5,519 nt of DNA, from positions 1 to 5,519 of the forward strand of contig CALZJL010000095.1 in assembly GCA_945787625.1 (NCBI GenBank). Direction: 5' to 3'. The translations under genes and the position numbers were made by a program. This stretch comes from an uncultured Prevotellaceae bacterium. Its GTDB lineage: Bacteria > Bacteroidota > Bacteroidia > Bacteroidales > Bacteroidaceae. Shown here piece by piece: positions 1 through 5,519 of the stretch (the first letter of the stretch is position 1; every line of letters begins with the position of its first letter). The notes beneath the pieces are model-generated. The model saw nothing but the letters and a program-made list of their open reading frames with translations. It did no database searches and had not been told where the DNA came from.

Positions 1-154
1 GGAGTTGTTGTTGGTGTTGTGGGGATAATTTGCTATCTTTGCCGAGGAGTATGTCTGTCTGGCTGAGCTGGAAGACTTCTTCGAGGATGTGGCGGTAGAG
101 GGCTTGGCCTTCGCGTGTGCCGTAGTGCTGTTGGAGTTGCTGTCTGTATGTCAC
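1..154 (-). CDS. prmC: Peptide chain release factor N5-glutamine methyltransferase PrmC (HemK), N-terminal fragment
   Basis: The minus strand reads open from a GTG at 154-152 to the left edge, giving 51 codons. The peptide begins VTYRQQLQQHYGTREGQALY and continues with HILEEVF, then LSQTDILLGKD and LSPQHQQQL. This matches the helical N-terminal domain of PrmC/HemK, where an 'E-A/Q-x-x-L...LLEEVFGLSxTDxLLGKD' pattern is typical. The enzyme methylates the Gln of the GGQ motif in release factors RF1 and RF2 in the cytoplasm, using S-adenosylmethionine. The methyltransferase domain with its NPPY motif lies outside the window, so activity cannot be checked. GTG was chosen because no ATG occurs in frame upstream and a -7 promoter element (189-182) sits just ahead of it. 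The gene is divergent from ribD, an arrangement I recall in other Bacteroidales. Its third codon positions are almost all A or C, the reverse of the plus-strand genes. Confidence 0.85.
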   Translation of the reverse strand, partial: MTYRQQLQQHYGTREGQALYRHILEEVFQLSQTDILLGKDSKLSPQHQQQL

Positions 155-156
155 GT

Positions 157-182
157 CGTTGTTTGTGTGTCGTTGTGTGTGC
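157..182. repeat. Imperfect TG-rich direct repeat in the prmC/ribD intergenic region
   Basis: CGTTGTTTGTGTGT (157-170) is followed directly by CGTTGTGTGTGC (171-182), two near-copies differing by a two-base gap and the last base. The unit lies in the predicted prmC leader and overlaps the proposed ribD -33 element. It may be only a product of the local G/T richness; no protein-binding role is shown. Confidence 0.35.
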
Positions 183-203
183 AAAGATACGGTTTTTAAT
201 TTG
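173..203 (+). promoter_or_regulatory. Possible weak promoter for ribD
   Basis: A TTG at 173-175 could serve as the -33 element, followed after 20 bases by TTAATTTG at 196-203, which matches TAnnTTTG at all fixed positions except the second. Transcription would begin around 209-211. That would put the GTG at 208 and probably the ATG at 214 at or before the transcript start, and would favour ATG 220 or ATG 253 as the ribD start. It overlaps the minus-strand prmC element, so the two promoters would share about 30 bases. Confidence 0.35.
182..189 (-). promoter_or_regulatory. Bacteroidota -7 promoter element (TATCTTTG) for prmC
   Basis: On the minus strand this reads TATCTTTG, a perfect match to the Bacteroidota sigma-ABfr -7 consensus TAnnTTTG. 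It lies 27 bases upstream of the prmC GTG, which predicts a leader of roughly 20 bases. I see no good -33 TTTG/TTG at the expected 19-21 bases further upstream, so the call rests on the -7 element and its position. Confidence 0.6.
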
Positions 204-219
204 AATTGTGTGTATGTAT

Positions 220-1251
220 ATGGATGATTTGTTTGAAAATGGTGTGGGGGAGATGGACGTGGCGTTTATGAGGCGTGCGTTGTGTCTGGCTCGTTGTGGT
301 GAGGCTGGGGCGGCTCCTAATCCTATGGTGGGGGCTGTGGTGGTGTGTGATGGGCGTATCGTGGGTGAGGGGTTTCACCGTAGGTGTGGTGGACCTCATG
401 CTGAGGTGAATGCAATTGATGCTGTGGGGGATAGGGACTTGCTGCCGAGGTGTACGTTGTATGTGACGCTTGAGCCTTGTTCGCATTGGGGGAAGACGCC
501 GCCGTGTTGTGACTTGATTATCTCGTCTGGGTTGAGGCGTGTGGTGGTAGGTATGTCGGATCCTAATCCGAGGGTGAATGGTGAGGGTATCAGGCGTATG
601 CGTGAGGCTGGTATTGAGGTGGTCACGGGGGTGCTGGAGGAGGAGTGTCGTGAGTTGAATCCGTATTTTCTGTCGTCGCAGTTGAGGCATAGGCCGTATG
701 TGACGCTAAAGTGGGCGCAGACTTCAGATGGGGTGATTGGGGTCAGGGGTGGCAGGCTGAGGATTTCGTCTGATTTCGGGATGATGTTGGTGCATAGGCT
801 TCGTACTCGTTGTCAGGCTATTATGGTGGGGACGGATACGGCTATCAATGACAATCCTTTGCTGACGGCGCGTTTGTGGGAGGGCAGGACTCCTTTGCGT
901 GTGACAATCGATCGTCGGGGGAGGTTGCCTGAGGGGCTGGCGATGCTGGAGGGGGAGACTGTGGTGTATCGCGGCGAGATTTTGTCTGAGATTTTGCTTG
1001 ACTTGCATAAACGTGGGGTGCAGCATTTGGTAGTGGAAGGGGGCGCGAAGTTGTTGCAGAGCTTTATTGATGAGGGGCTGTGGGATAGGGCTCGGGTGGA
1101 GCTGTCTGCTCGGGGTTCGGGGCTTGACTTGAGGGGGAATGGTGTGGTGTTTGCTCCTGTACTGAAATGTGCTGAACTGGTGGAGTCGATGGATGTTGAT
1201 GGCTCAAAATTGCTAATTTTACTTAATTTGGCTGGGTCTTGTGGGGGCTGA
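220..1251 (+). CDS. ribD: Bifunctional riboflavin biosynthesis protein RibD (deaminase/reductase)
   Basis: RibD catalyses two successive cytosolic steps of riboflavin synthesis: deamination of diaminohydroxyphosphoribosylaminopyrimidine, then NADPH-dependent reduction of the ribosyl side chain. Numbering from ATG 220 (343 aa), the zinc deaminase domain spans about 12-150. It contains APNPMVGAVVV, the HAE motif (zinc ligand His60, proton-shuttle Glu62), and LEPCSHWGKTPPCC with zinc ligands Cys87 and Cys96. The reductase domain (about 158-343) shows RPYVTLKWAQTSDG (158-171), VGTDTAINDNPLLT (203-216) and VVEGGAKLLQSF from 271. All expected residues are present and the length is normal (E. coli 367 aa). 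The start is uncertain: GTG 208, ATG 214, ATG 220 and ATG 253 are all in frame. ATG 253 gives MDVAFMRRAL, which lines up best with the E. coli N-terminus MQDEYYMARAL. ATG 220 is kept as the longest start compatible with the proposed promoter. The gene is divergent from prmC and 51 bases from the next gene. Confidence 0.97.
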   Translation: MDDLFENGVGEMDVAFMRRALCLARCGEAGAAPNPMVGAVVVCDGRIVGEGFHRRCGGPHAEVNAIDAVGDRDLLPRCTLYVTLEPCSHWGKTPPCCDLIISSGLRRVVVGMSDPNPRVNGEGIRRMREAGIEVVTGVLEEECRELNPYFLSSQLRHRPYVTLKWAQTSDGVIGVRGGRLRISSDFGMMLVHRLRTRCQAIMVGTDTAINDNPLLTARLWEGRTPLRVTIDRRGRLPEGLAMLEGETVVYRGEILSEILLDLHKRGVQHLVVEGGAKLLQSFIDEGLWDRARVELSARGSGLDLRGNGVVFAPVLKCAELVESMDVDGSKLLILLNLAGSCGG

Positions 1252-1276
1252 TGGTGGATTTGTGCTTTATTTGTTG

Positions 1277-1284
1277 TATCTTTG
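1277..1284 (+). promoter_or_regulatory. Bacteroidota -7 promoter element (TATCTTTG) for the lipoprotein-uppS-bamA operon
   Basis: TATCTTTG is a perfect TAnnTTTG match, 18 bases upstream of the ATG at 1303. Transcription would start near 1290, leaving a leader of only 10-15 bases that is A/T-rich and has no Shine-Dalgarno sequence, as is usual in this phylum. The -33 element is poor: TTTG at 1259-1262 is only 14 bases away, shorter than the usual spacing. The element rules out the in-frame TTG at 1282 as a start, because that codon lies inside the -7 box. The four overlapping genes downstream show no other obvious promoter between them. Confidence 0.65.
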
Positions 1285-1302
1285 TGCGCAAATTGGATTA
1301 TA

Positions 1303-2715
1303 ATGTTTACATACGCACGTAATTTTGCTTGTCGCGCTTTGTTGTGTGGTTTGCTCGCGGGGTTTGCTTTGGTGTCTGCTTCGTGTGTTGGGGGGAGTGG
1401 GGAGTCTGTAGTGGAGTCTTCGGATTGTTATATAACGGGGGTGACGTTGGGGTCGGTGAAGTTGGGGGAGAGTGGCTCGTCGTTGGCGGGGAGTACTGTG
1501 AAGATGTCGATAGATCAGTATGGACTGACGGTGACTAATGTCATGCCTCTGCCTTCTGATGCTGTGCTTGACAGGGTGACGGCTACGGTGGGCTATGTGG
1601 GGGGACAGTTGTTGTATCTGCCTGAGAATCATTGGGAGGGTGACGAGTGGAGATTGTATAACGCGGAGGATACTTTGGATTTGAGTAGCCCGCTGCTGTT
1701 TAAGGTGGTGGCTGCTAATGAGGCGAGGGACGAGCGTGTGTATAGGTTTTGGCTGACGCGTGAGGGGACTCCGTCTGGGGATTCTGAGTGGGTGTTGGTG
1801 GATGAGTCTGTGGGGAGGCTTGGTGCTGATAGTGTGGGGCTGGTGGATATGGGGGGCTCGGCGGTGCTGATGTCTAAGGCGTGGGGCGAGGGGAATTGCT
1901 TCGTGCGTGGTCTCGTGTGTGGAGAGGACGGGGTGTGGTCTGTGGGTGAGGCTGTGAGGACGAATCTTGATGGGGTGGCTCGGCTGGGGTCGGTGTGTAG
2001 GGGTATCGGGGGTGAGGTTGTGTATGCTTCGGACGGCGAGGGGGCTTTGTTTGTGAGTCGTGATGGATTGACTTGGTCGGCGATGGACGTCGACTCTGGG
2101 GTGAAGGGGCTGTCTTTGGTGGGCGTGGGTGTAGATTGTTTGTATTGTGTGGGTGAGGGTAGACTGTGGAGGTTGAATTTGGCTTCGATGGTTTTGACTG
2201 AGGATTCGATGGACGGGGGGAGTGGCCTGATTGAGGGTAATGAGGGGAGTCTGCGTTTTGCTTCGTATGCTGGGGATGATGATACGAATCATCTGTTGCT
2301 GGCTTGCGGCGGTGGGGCTGTGACGGGGGGAGTGGATTTTTGGCTTAAGGCGTGGTATGACTGGGACGGGACGCGTTTTGAGGAGGGGGAGGTGTGGATG
2401 TATAATGCTGCGGTAGTGGGGCAGGGGCACTTGTTGCCTGATTTGATTGGATTGCAGCTGGTGTTTTATGGGGGTAGGGTGTTGGCTGTGGGCTTTGATC
2501 GGGGGGCGGTCACGAATGGTGTGGGTGATGTGGTGTTGTGGGAGAGTTCGAATCATGGCTTGTCGTGGAGGGTGTGTCAGGGGCTGACTGTGCCTGAGAT
2601 GTTGAAGTCTTTGGACGTTTCGCTGCCTGTGTCTGCTGTGGTTGACGAGGGGGGAAGGCTGTGGATTCTGGCTGGGGGTAAATTGGTGTGTGCTGGTGTT
2701 GCTTCGGTGGAGTGA
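1303..2715 (+). CDS. Predicted outer-membrane lipoprotein, DUF6242-like, with Asp-box propeller-like repeats
   Basis: The 470-aa product starts MFTYARNFACRALLCGLLAG and has a lipoprotein signal ending VSAS-Cys28; the lipobox is loose but acceptable for Bacteroidota. Residues about 41-155 (from DCYITGVTLGSVKL, through LTVTNVMPLPSDAVLDRV, to DTLDLSSPLLFKVVA and YRFWLTRE) resemble the N-terminal domain of DUF6242 proteins, with their 'SITSxTLG', 'LPYGTDVS' and 'LDFTTPLKFTVxA' segments. The remainder is rich in short beta-strands with two Asp-box-like motifs: SRDGLTW (252-258) and SSNHGLSW (415-422). It also has turns such as RLWILAGGKL near the end. This suggests a beta-propeller or similar repeat fold facing the periplasm or the cell surface. 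The family has no established function. The gene is first in the run and its TGA shares one base with the next ATG. ATG 1303 is the first start downstream of the -7 element. The family assignment is from memory of the pattern; the lipoprotein call and the reading frame are firm. Confidence 0.85.
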   Translation: MFTYARNFACRALLCGLLAGFALVSASCVGGSGESVVESSDCYITGVTLGSVKLGESGSSLAGSTVKMSIDQYGLTVTNVMPLPSDAVLDRVTATVGYVGGQLLYLPENHWEGDEWRLYNAEDTLDLSSPLLFKVVAANEARDERVYRFWLTREGTPSGDSEWVLVDESVGRLGADSVGLVDMGGSAVLMSKAWGEGNCFVRGLVCGEDGVWSVGEAVRTNLDGVARLGSVCRGIGGEVVYASDGEGALFVSRDGLTWSAMDVDSGVKGLSLVGVGVDCLYCVGEGRLWRLNLASMVLTEDSMDGGSGLIEGNEGSLRFASYAGDDDTNHLLLACGGGAVTGGVDFWLKAWYDWDGTRFEEGEVWMYNAAVVGQGHLLPDLIGLQLVFYGGRVLAVGFDRGAVTNGVGDVVLWESSNHGLSWRVCQGLTVPEMLKSLDVSLPVSAVVDEGGRLWILAGGKLVCAGVASVE

Positions 2716-3407
2716 TGAGGTGGGTGTCGGTCATATTGCTTGTGGTGCAGGGGGCTTTTGCCGCTGTCCATGCTCAGCAGGATGTGCTTGAGTACAAGAT
2801 GGACATTGGTGGTGGCTTGGGGTTGTGCTACTATTGGGGTGATGCTAATGCTTCTCCTTTTCGGGGGGCGAGTGTGGCGGCGATGGTGTCGTTGAGGCGT
2901 AATTTTAATCCGAGGATGGGGGTGAAGTTTAATCTGGCGTATGGTAATTTCAGCGGCTCGTCGCAGGGGTATTTCTTGCCTGAGGAGGTGGGAAGTACGG
3001 TGCCTGCGGGGGTGGTGTCGTTTCGTTCTAATGTGATTGACTTGGGGGCGCAGTTTGAGCTGAATTTCTGGGGATATGGACTGGGACCGGGCTATAAGAA
3101 ACTGTCGAGGATTACTCCGTATGCTGTGTTGGGAATCGGGGGGACTTTGGGCTGGAATGCTGATGGGGGATGTTTCGGTATGAATATCCCTGTGGGGCTG
3201 GGTGTGAAATACAAGGTGAGGCCGAGGGTGAACTTGATCTTCGAGTACACGCATCGCTTCTCTACGACTGATAGACTTGATGCGGCGGCACTGAATGATC
3301 CGTATTTCATCAAGAGTGGTTTTTTGAAAAATAAGGATTCGTATACTTTCCTGATGTTGTGTGTGACGTATGACATCAGTCCAAAATATCGTAAATGCAA
3401 CAATTAG
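2715..3407 (+). CDS. DUF6089-like outer-membrane beta-barrel protein
   Basis: The 230-aa product opens with a Sec signal peptide, [20 protein letters not shown], with likely cleavage before QQDV. The mature part alternates polar and hydrophobic residues in candidate strands: [86 protein letters not shown] and [13 protein letters not shown]. Together with the conserved-looking [20 protein letters not shown] stretch near the C-terminus, this fits the DUF6089 family of small Bacteroidota barrels. Function is unknown. The chain ends with a polar tail, PKYRKCNN, after the last strand, so the terminal residue is not the aromatic one typical of proteobacterial barrels. ATG 2715 is chosen because it overlaps the preceding TGA (TGATG) and gives a clean signal peptide; an upstream in-frame start at 2688 would add nine Cys- and Trp-rich residues that do not fit. 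The 3' end overlaps uppS by 13 bases. Confidence 0.88.
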   Translation: MRWVSVILLVVQGAFAAVHAQQDVLEYKMDIGGGLGLCYYWGDANASPFRGASVAAMVSLRRNFNPRMGVKFNLAYGNFSGSSQGYFLPEEVGSTVPAGVVSFRSNVIDLGAQFELNFWGYGLGPGYKKLSRITPYAVLGIGGTLGWNADGGCFGMNIPVGLGVKYKVRPRVNLIFEYTHRFSTTDRLDAAALNDPYFIKSGFLKNKDSYTFLMLCVTYDISPKYRKCNN

Positions 3408-4132
3408 ATTTGAATCGTATACCTGAGCATATTGCTATTATCATGGATGGCAATGGCAGATGGGCCAAGGCTCAGGGGCTGCCGCGTTCGGCTGGTCATG
3501 TGAGGGGGGTGGAGACTGTGAGAAGAATCACGGAGGAGGCTGTGCATCTCGGGGTGAAGTTTCTGACGCTGTACACGTTTAGCACGGAGAATTGGAATCG
3601 TCCTGCGCAGGAGATTGAGACACTGATGGACTTGGTGTTGACGAATCTCGAGGATGAGATTTTTATGAAGAATAATGTGAGGTTTCGCATGATTGGCCAA
3701 AGGGATCGGCTGCCGCTGGGCGTACAGAGGCGGCTGGCGGAGTGTGAGGAGCGTACTGCTGCGAATTCGGGCATGACGATGGTGGTGGCATTGAGCTACA
3801 GCAGCCGTTGGGAGATGACGGAGGCTGCGCGTGTGATCGCTGGCAAGGTGAGGGATGGAGTGCTCAGGGTGGAGGATATTGACGAGGGGGTGATGGCTGA
3901 GCATTTGGCTACGTCGTTTATGCCTGATCCTGACTTGCTGATTCGTACGAGTGGTGAGTTGCGGCTGAGTAACTATCTGTTATGGCAGTGTGCTTATTCG
4001 GAGTTTTATTTTACGGATACGTTGTGGCCTGATTTTGATGAGGCGGCGCTGAGGGAGGCTATCGCGGTGTATCAGTTGAGGCAGCGAAGGTATGGAAAAA
4101 CTGGAGAACAGATTACTGATGAGCAGAAATAG
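3395..4132 (+). CDS. uppS: Isoprenyl transferase / undecaprenyl diphosphate synthase
   Basis: UppS condenses farnesyl diphosphate with eight isopentenyl units in cis, giving the C55 precursor of the lipid carrier for peptidoglycan and surface polysaccharides. It is a soluble homodimer acting at the inner membrane. The 245-aa product begins [20 protein letters not shown] and carries the whole family signature. This comprises DGNGRWA with Asp18, Asn20 and Arg22; His35 in [16 protein letters not shown] with Glu73; [19 protein letters not shown] with Arg184 and Arg190; and [14 protein letters not shown] with Glu203. These correspond to E. coli D26, N28, R30, H43, E81, R194, R200 and E213. Length is normal. 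The start overlaps the end of the upstream gene by 13 bases and is preceded by an A/T-rich stretch rather than a Shine-Dalgarno site; the bamA start lies inside its 3' end. Product chain length cannot be read from sequence alone. Confidence 0.98.
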   Translation: MQQLDLNRIPEHIAIIMDGNGRWAKAQGLPRSAGHVRGVETVRRITEEAVHLGVKFLTLYTFSTENWNRPAQEIETLMDLVLTNLEDEIFMKNNVRFRMIGQRDRLPLGVQRRLAECEERTAANSGMTMVVALSYSSRWEMTEAARVIAGKVRDGVLRVEDIDEGVMAEHLATSFMPDPDLLIRTSGELRLSNYLLWQCAYSEFYFTDTLWPDFDEAALREAIAVYQLRQRRYGKTGEQITDEQK

Positions 4133-5519
4133 GTATTATATTATAGTGTGTGTGGTGATGCTGGCTTTGTGGGGGCAGGTGTTGCCTTCATGGGCTCAGT
4201 GGGTGCGACGTGATACGACGGTGACGGTGGACTATAGTCGTACGCCACGTCAGGTGGTGGTCAAGAGTATCACGGTGGAGGGCTTGCCTAATTTTGACCA
4301 GAAGATGCTGGTGCGTCTGTCGGGTATCAGCGTGGGGGATCGCATATCGGTGCCTGGGGCTGAGATTACGAGGGCAATCAAGAGGTATTGGAAGAATGGC
4401 TTGTTTTCAGACGTGTCGGTGGGGGTGGATTCGATTGTGGATGATTCGGCTTATCTGTGTGTCAAACTCATGACGCGCCCTCGTATCTCGGAGGTGCGTT
4501 ATACTGGGGTGAAGAAGGGTGATAGGCAGGATTTGGAGTCTAAGTTGGGGCTGGTCAAGAATAATCAGCTGACGCCTAATATGATCGATCGCGCAAAGAT
4601 TCTGGCTCAGAGGTATTTTGATGAGAAGGGCTACAAGAACGCTGAGATTGAGATCTTGCAGGAGGATGATCCTGCTGCGCCTGACAAGGTGATCGTGACG
4701 GTCAATATTAGGAAGAATGGCAAGATTGTCATACGTAAGATAAGGGTGGAGGGTAATACGGTCATTAAGGACAGAAAACTCAAGGGGTCTCTCATCAGTA
4801 AGGGTGTGCTGGCTACGATTCATGAGGGGAGGGGAATGCGTAACTGGTTTAAGAAGCATAAGTTTATCGAGTCTAACTATAAGGAGGCGAAGAACAACTT
4901 GCTGGCTTACTATGGTGAGCTGGGTTATCGCGATGCGCTGATCGTTGCGGATAGTGTGATTCCTGTGGATGAGAAGCATGTGGATATTGCTATTCATGTG
5001 GAGGAGGGAAGTAGGTATTATATTCGCAATATCGAATGGGTGGGCAACTCTGTGTATAGGAGTGAGGACTTGCAGAAGGTGCTTGACATGAATAGGGGGG
5101 ATATTTACAACCAAAAGCGTATGCAGGAGCGTCTGACTACGGATGATGATGCTGTGGGCAATCTGTATTACAATAATGGTTATGTCTTTTATCGTCTGGA
5201 TCCTACTGAGACTAATATCGTGGGGGATAGTGTGGATTTGGAGATGCGTATAACTGAGGGACCTCAGGCTCATCTGAGTCATGTGCGTATCTCGGGCAAT
5301 GATCGTCTGTATGAGAATGTGGTGCGACGTGAGTTGCGTATGAAGCCTGGTGACTTGTTTTCTAAGGAGGCTCTGATGCGTTCGTGGCGTGAGATTAGCC
5401 AGATGGGGCATTTCAATCCTGAGGCTATTGATCCTAAGATTGAGCCTAATGAGGTAGAGGGTACTGTTGACTTGACGTGGAATCTTGAGTCGAAGAGCAA
5501 TGACCAAGTGGAGTTTTCT
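4119..5519 (+). CDS. bamA: Outer membrane protein assembly factor BamA, N-terminal part (signal peptide and POTRA 1-5)
   Basis: BamA is the central outer-membrane insertase for beta-barrel proteins. The frame is open to the right edge: 467 codons of a protein usually around 800-900 aa. The signal peptide [20 protein letters not shown] continues to a likely cut after Ala26 (PSWA-QW). Five POTRA domains follow, at roughly 47-121, 122-200, 201-297, 298-381 and 382-462. Landmarks are [57 protein letters not shown] and [15 protein letters not shown]. The last residues, [18 protein letters not shown], match the junction just before the barrel. POTRA3 carries an extra stretch (about 226-252, including [13 protein letters not shown]) that I associate with Bacteroidota BamA. 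ATG 4119 is preferred because it gives a basic n-region, follows an A-rich stretch, and overlaps uppS by 14 bases, like the preceding junction. ATG 4092 is in frame and would add nine residues, MEKLENRLL, that suit a signal peptide less well. Confidence 0.96.
   Translation, partial: MSRNRYYIIVCVVMLALWGQVLPSWAQWVRRDTTVTVDYSRTPRQVVVKSITVEGLPNFDQKMLVRLSGISVGDRISVPGAEITRAIKRYWKNGLFSDVSVGVDSIVDDSAYLCVKLMTRPRISEVRYTGVKKGDRQDLESKLGLVKNNQLTPNMIDRAKILAQRYFDEKGYKNAEIEILQEDDPAAPDKVIVTVNIRKNGKIVIRKIRVEGNTVIKDRKLKGSLISKGVLATIHEGRGMRNWFKKHKFIESNYKEAKNNLLAYYGELGYRDALIVADSVIPVDEKHVDIAIHVEEGSRYYIRNIEWVGNSVYRSEDLQKVLDMNRGDIYNQKRMQERLTTDDDAVGNLYYNNGYVFYRLDPTETNIVGDSVDLEMRITEGPQAHLSHVRISGNDRLYENVVRRELRMKPGDLFSKEALMRSWREISQMGHFNPEAIDPKIEPNEVEGTVDLTWNLESKSNDQVEFS

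Larger units (their letters stand above)
1277..5519 (+). other. Envelope-biogenesis operon: lipoprotein, DUF6089 barrel, uppS, bamA
   Basis: Four plus-strand genes follow one strong -7 element with overlaps of 1 base (2715), 13 bases (3395-3407) and 14 bases (4119-4132). No room exists for separate promoters or terminators between them except inside coding sequence. Co-transcription and translational coupling are therefore likely. The uppS-bamA neighbourhood recalls the proteobacterial order uppS-cdsA-dxr-rseP-bamA, but here the three middle genes are absent and uppS abuts bamA directly. The operon continues past the right edge. Confidence 0.8.

Noticed and set aside
34..41. Perfect plus-strand TATCTTTG within prmC, antisense to it
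   Set aside because: It falls on codons for the conserved GKDS stretch of PrmC, no gene starts shortly downstream on the plus strand, and no -33 element can be seen within the window. Most likely chance.
155..219. FMN riboswitch ahead of ribD
   Set aside because: The intergenic region is only about 65 bases, too short for an FMN aptamer (over 100 bases), and none of its conserved blocks such as the AGGGC-type start can be seen.
1206..1220. Inverted repeat AAAATT-GCT-AATTTT near the ribD stop
   Set aside because: The stem is six A/T pairs only, lies inside ribD coding sequence, and has no G/C core, so it is unlikely to be a terminator. No clear terminator is visible between ribD and the lipoprotein gene.
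1329..1538. 69-codon plus-strand frame inside the lipoprotein gene
   Set aside because: Cys-, Val- and Gly-rich out-of-frame reading of the real signal peptide and DUF6242-like domain, with no independent support.
1267..2556. Long minus-strand open frame (429 codons) opposite the lipoprotein gene
   Set aside because: Minus-strand stops appear as TTA, CTA or TCA on the plus strand, which are rare in this G/T-rich DNA, so long open frames arise by chance. The peptide is a low-complexity mix of His, Pro, Arg, Thr and Gln with no recognisable motif, while the plus-strand frame has a signal peptide and domain matches.
4407..5507. Minus-strand open frame (366 codons) opposite bamA
   Set aside because: It is the antisense of a clearly recognised BamA POTRA region and encodes no recognisable protein; same compositional cause.

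Overview
The window looks like chromosomal DNA from a member of the Bacteroidales (phylum Bacteroidota). Three things point there. The gene order DUF6242-type lipoprotein, DUF6089-type outer-membrane protein, uppS, bamA is one I associate with this order. The promoters carry the Bacteroidota -7 element TAnnTTTG (TATCTTTG seen twice at gene starts). The start sites lack well-spaced Shine-Dalgarno sequences and tend to follow A/T-rich leaders. I cannot name a genus. I see no RNA gene, CRISPR array, insertion sequence or phage gene.

Layout. Positions 1-154 hold the 5' end of prmC (hemK) on the minus strand, cut off by the left edge. Positions 155-219 are a short divergent intergenic region with a clear -7 element for prmC and a weaker one for ribD. 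ribD (about 220-1251, plus strand) encodes the bifunctional deaminase/reductase of riboflavin synthesis. A 51-bp gap with a second strong -7 element leads into a tightly packed run of four plus-strand genes: a DUF6242-like lipoprotein with Asp-box propeller-like motifs (1303-2715), a DUF6089-like outer-membrane beta-barrel (2715-3407), uppS (3395-4132) and bamA (4119 to beyond the right edge). Neighbouring genes in this run overlap by 1, 13 and 14 bases, so one operon with translational coupling is very likely. The bamA fragment covers the signal peptide and all five POTRA domains and stops about where the beta-barrel begins.

How the genes fit together. UppS makes undecaprenyl diphosphate, the precursor of the lipid carrier for peptidoglycan and surface glycans. 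BamA inserts beta-barrels into the outer membrane. The two upstream genes encode a predicted lipoprotein and a predicted barrel, so the operon as a whole is devoted to building the envelope. The lipoprotein and the DUF6089 protein are the parts without a known job. Their linkage to bamA makes them candidates for outer-membrane assembly partners; that is inference.

The most unusual property is composition. The plus strand is extremely rich in G and T across coding and non-coding DNA, and prmC on the opposite strand uses the mirror-image A/C-ending codons. This indicates a strong replication-strand bias rather than an effect of coding direction, and it also explains the many long spurious open frames on the minus strand. 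I see no convincing evidence of a wholly new defence or mobile system here.
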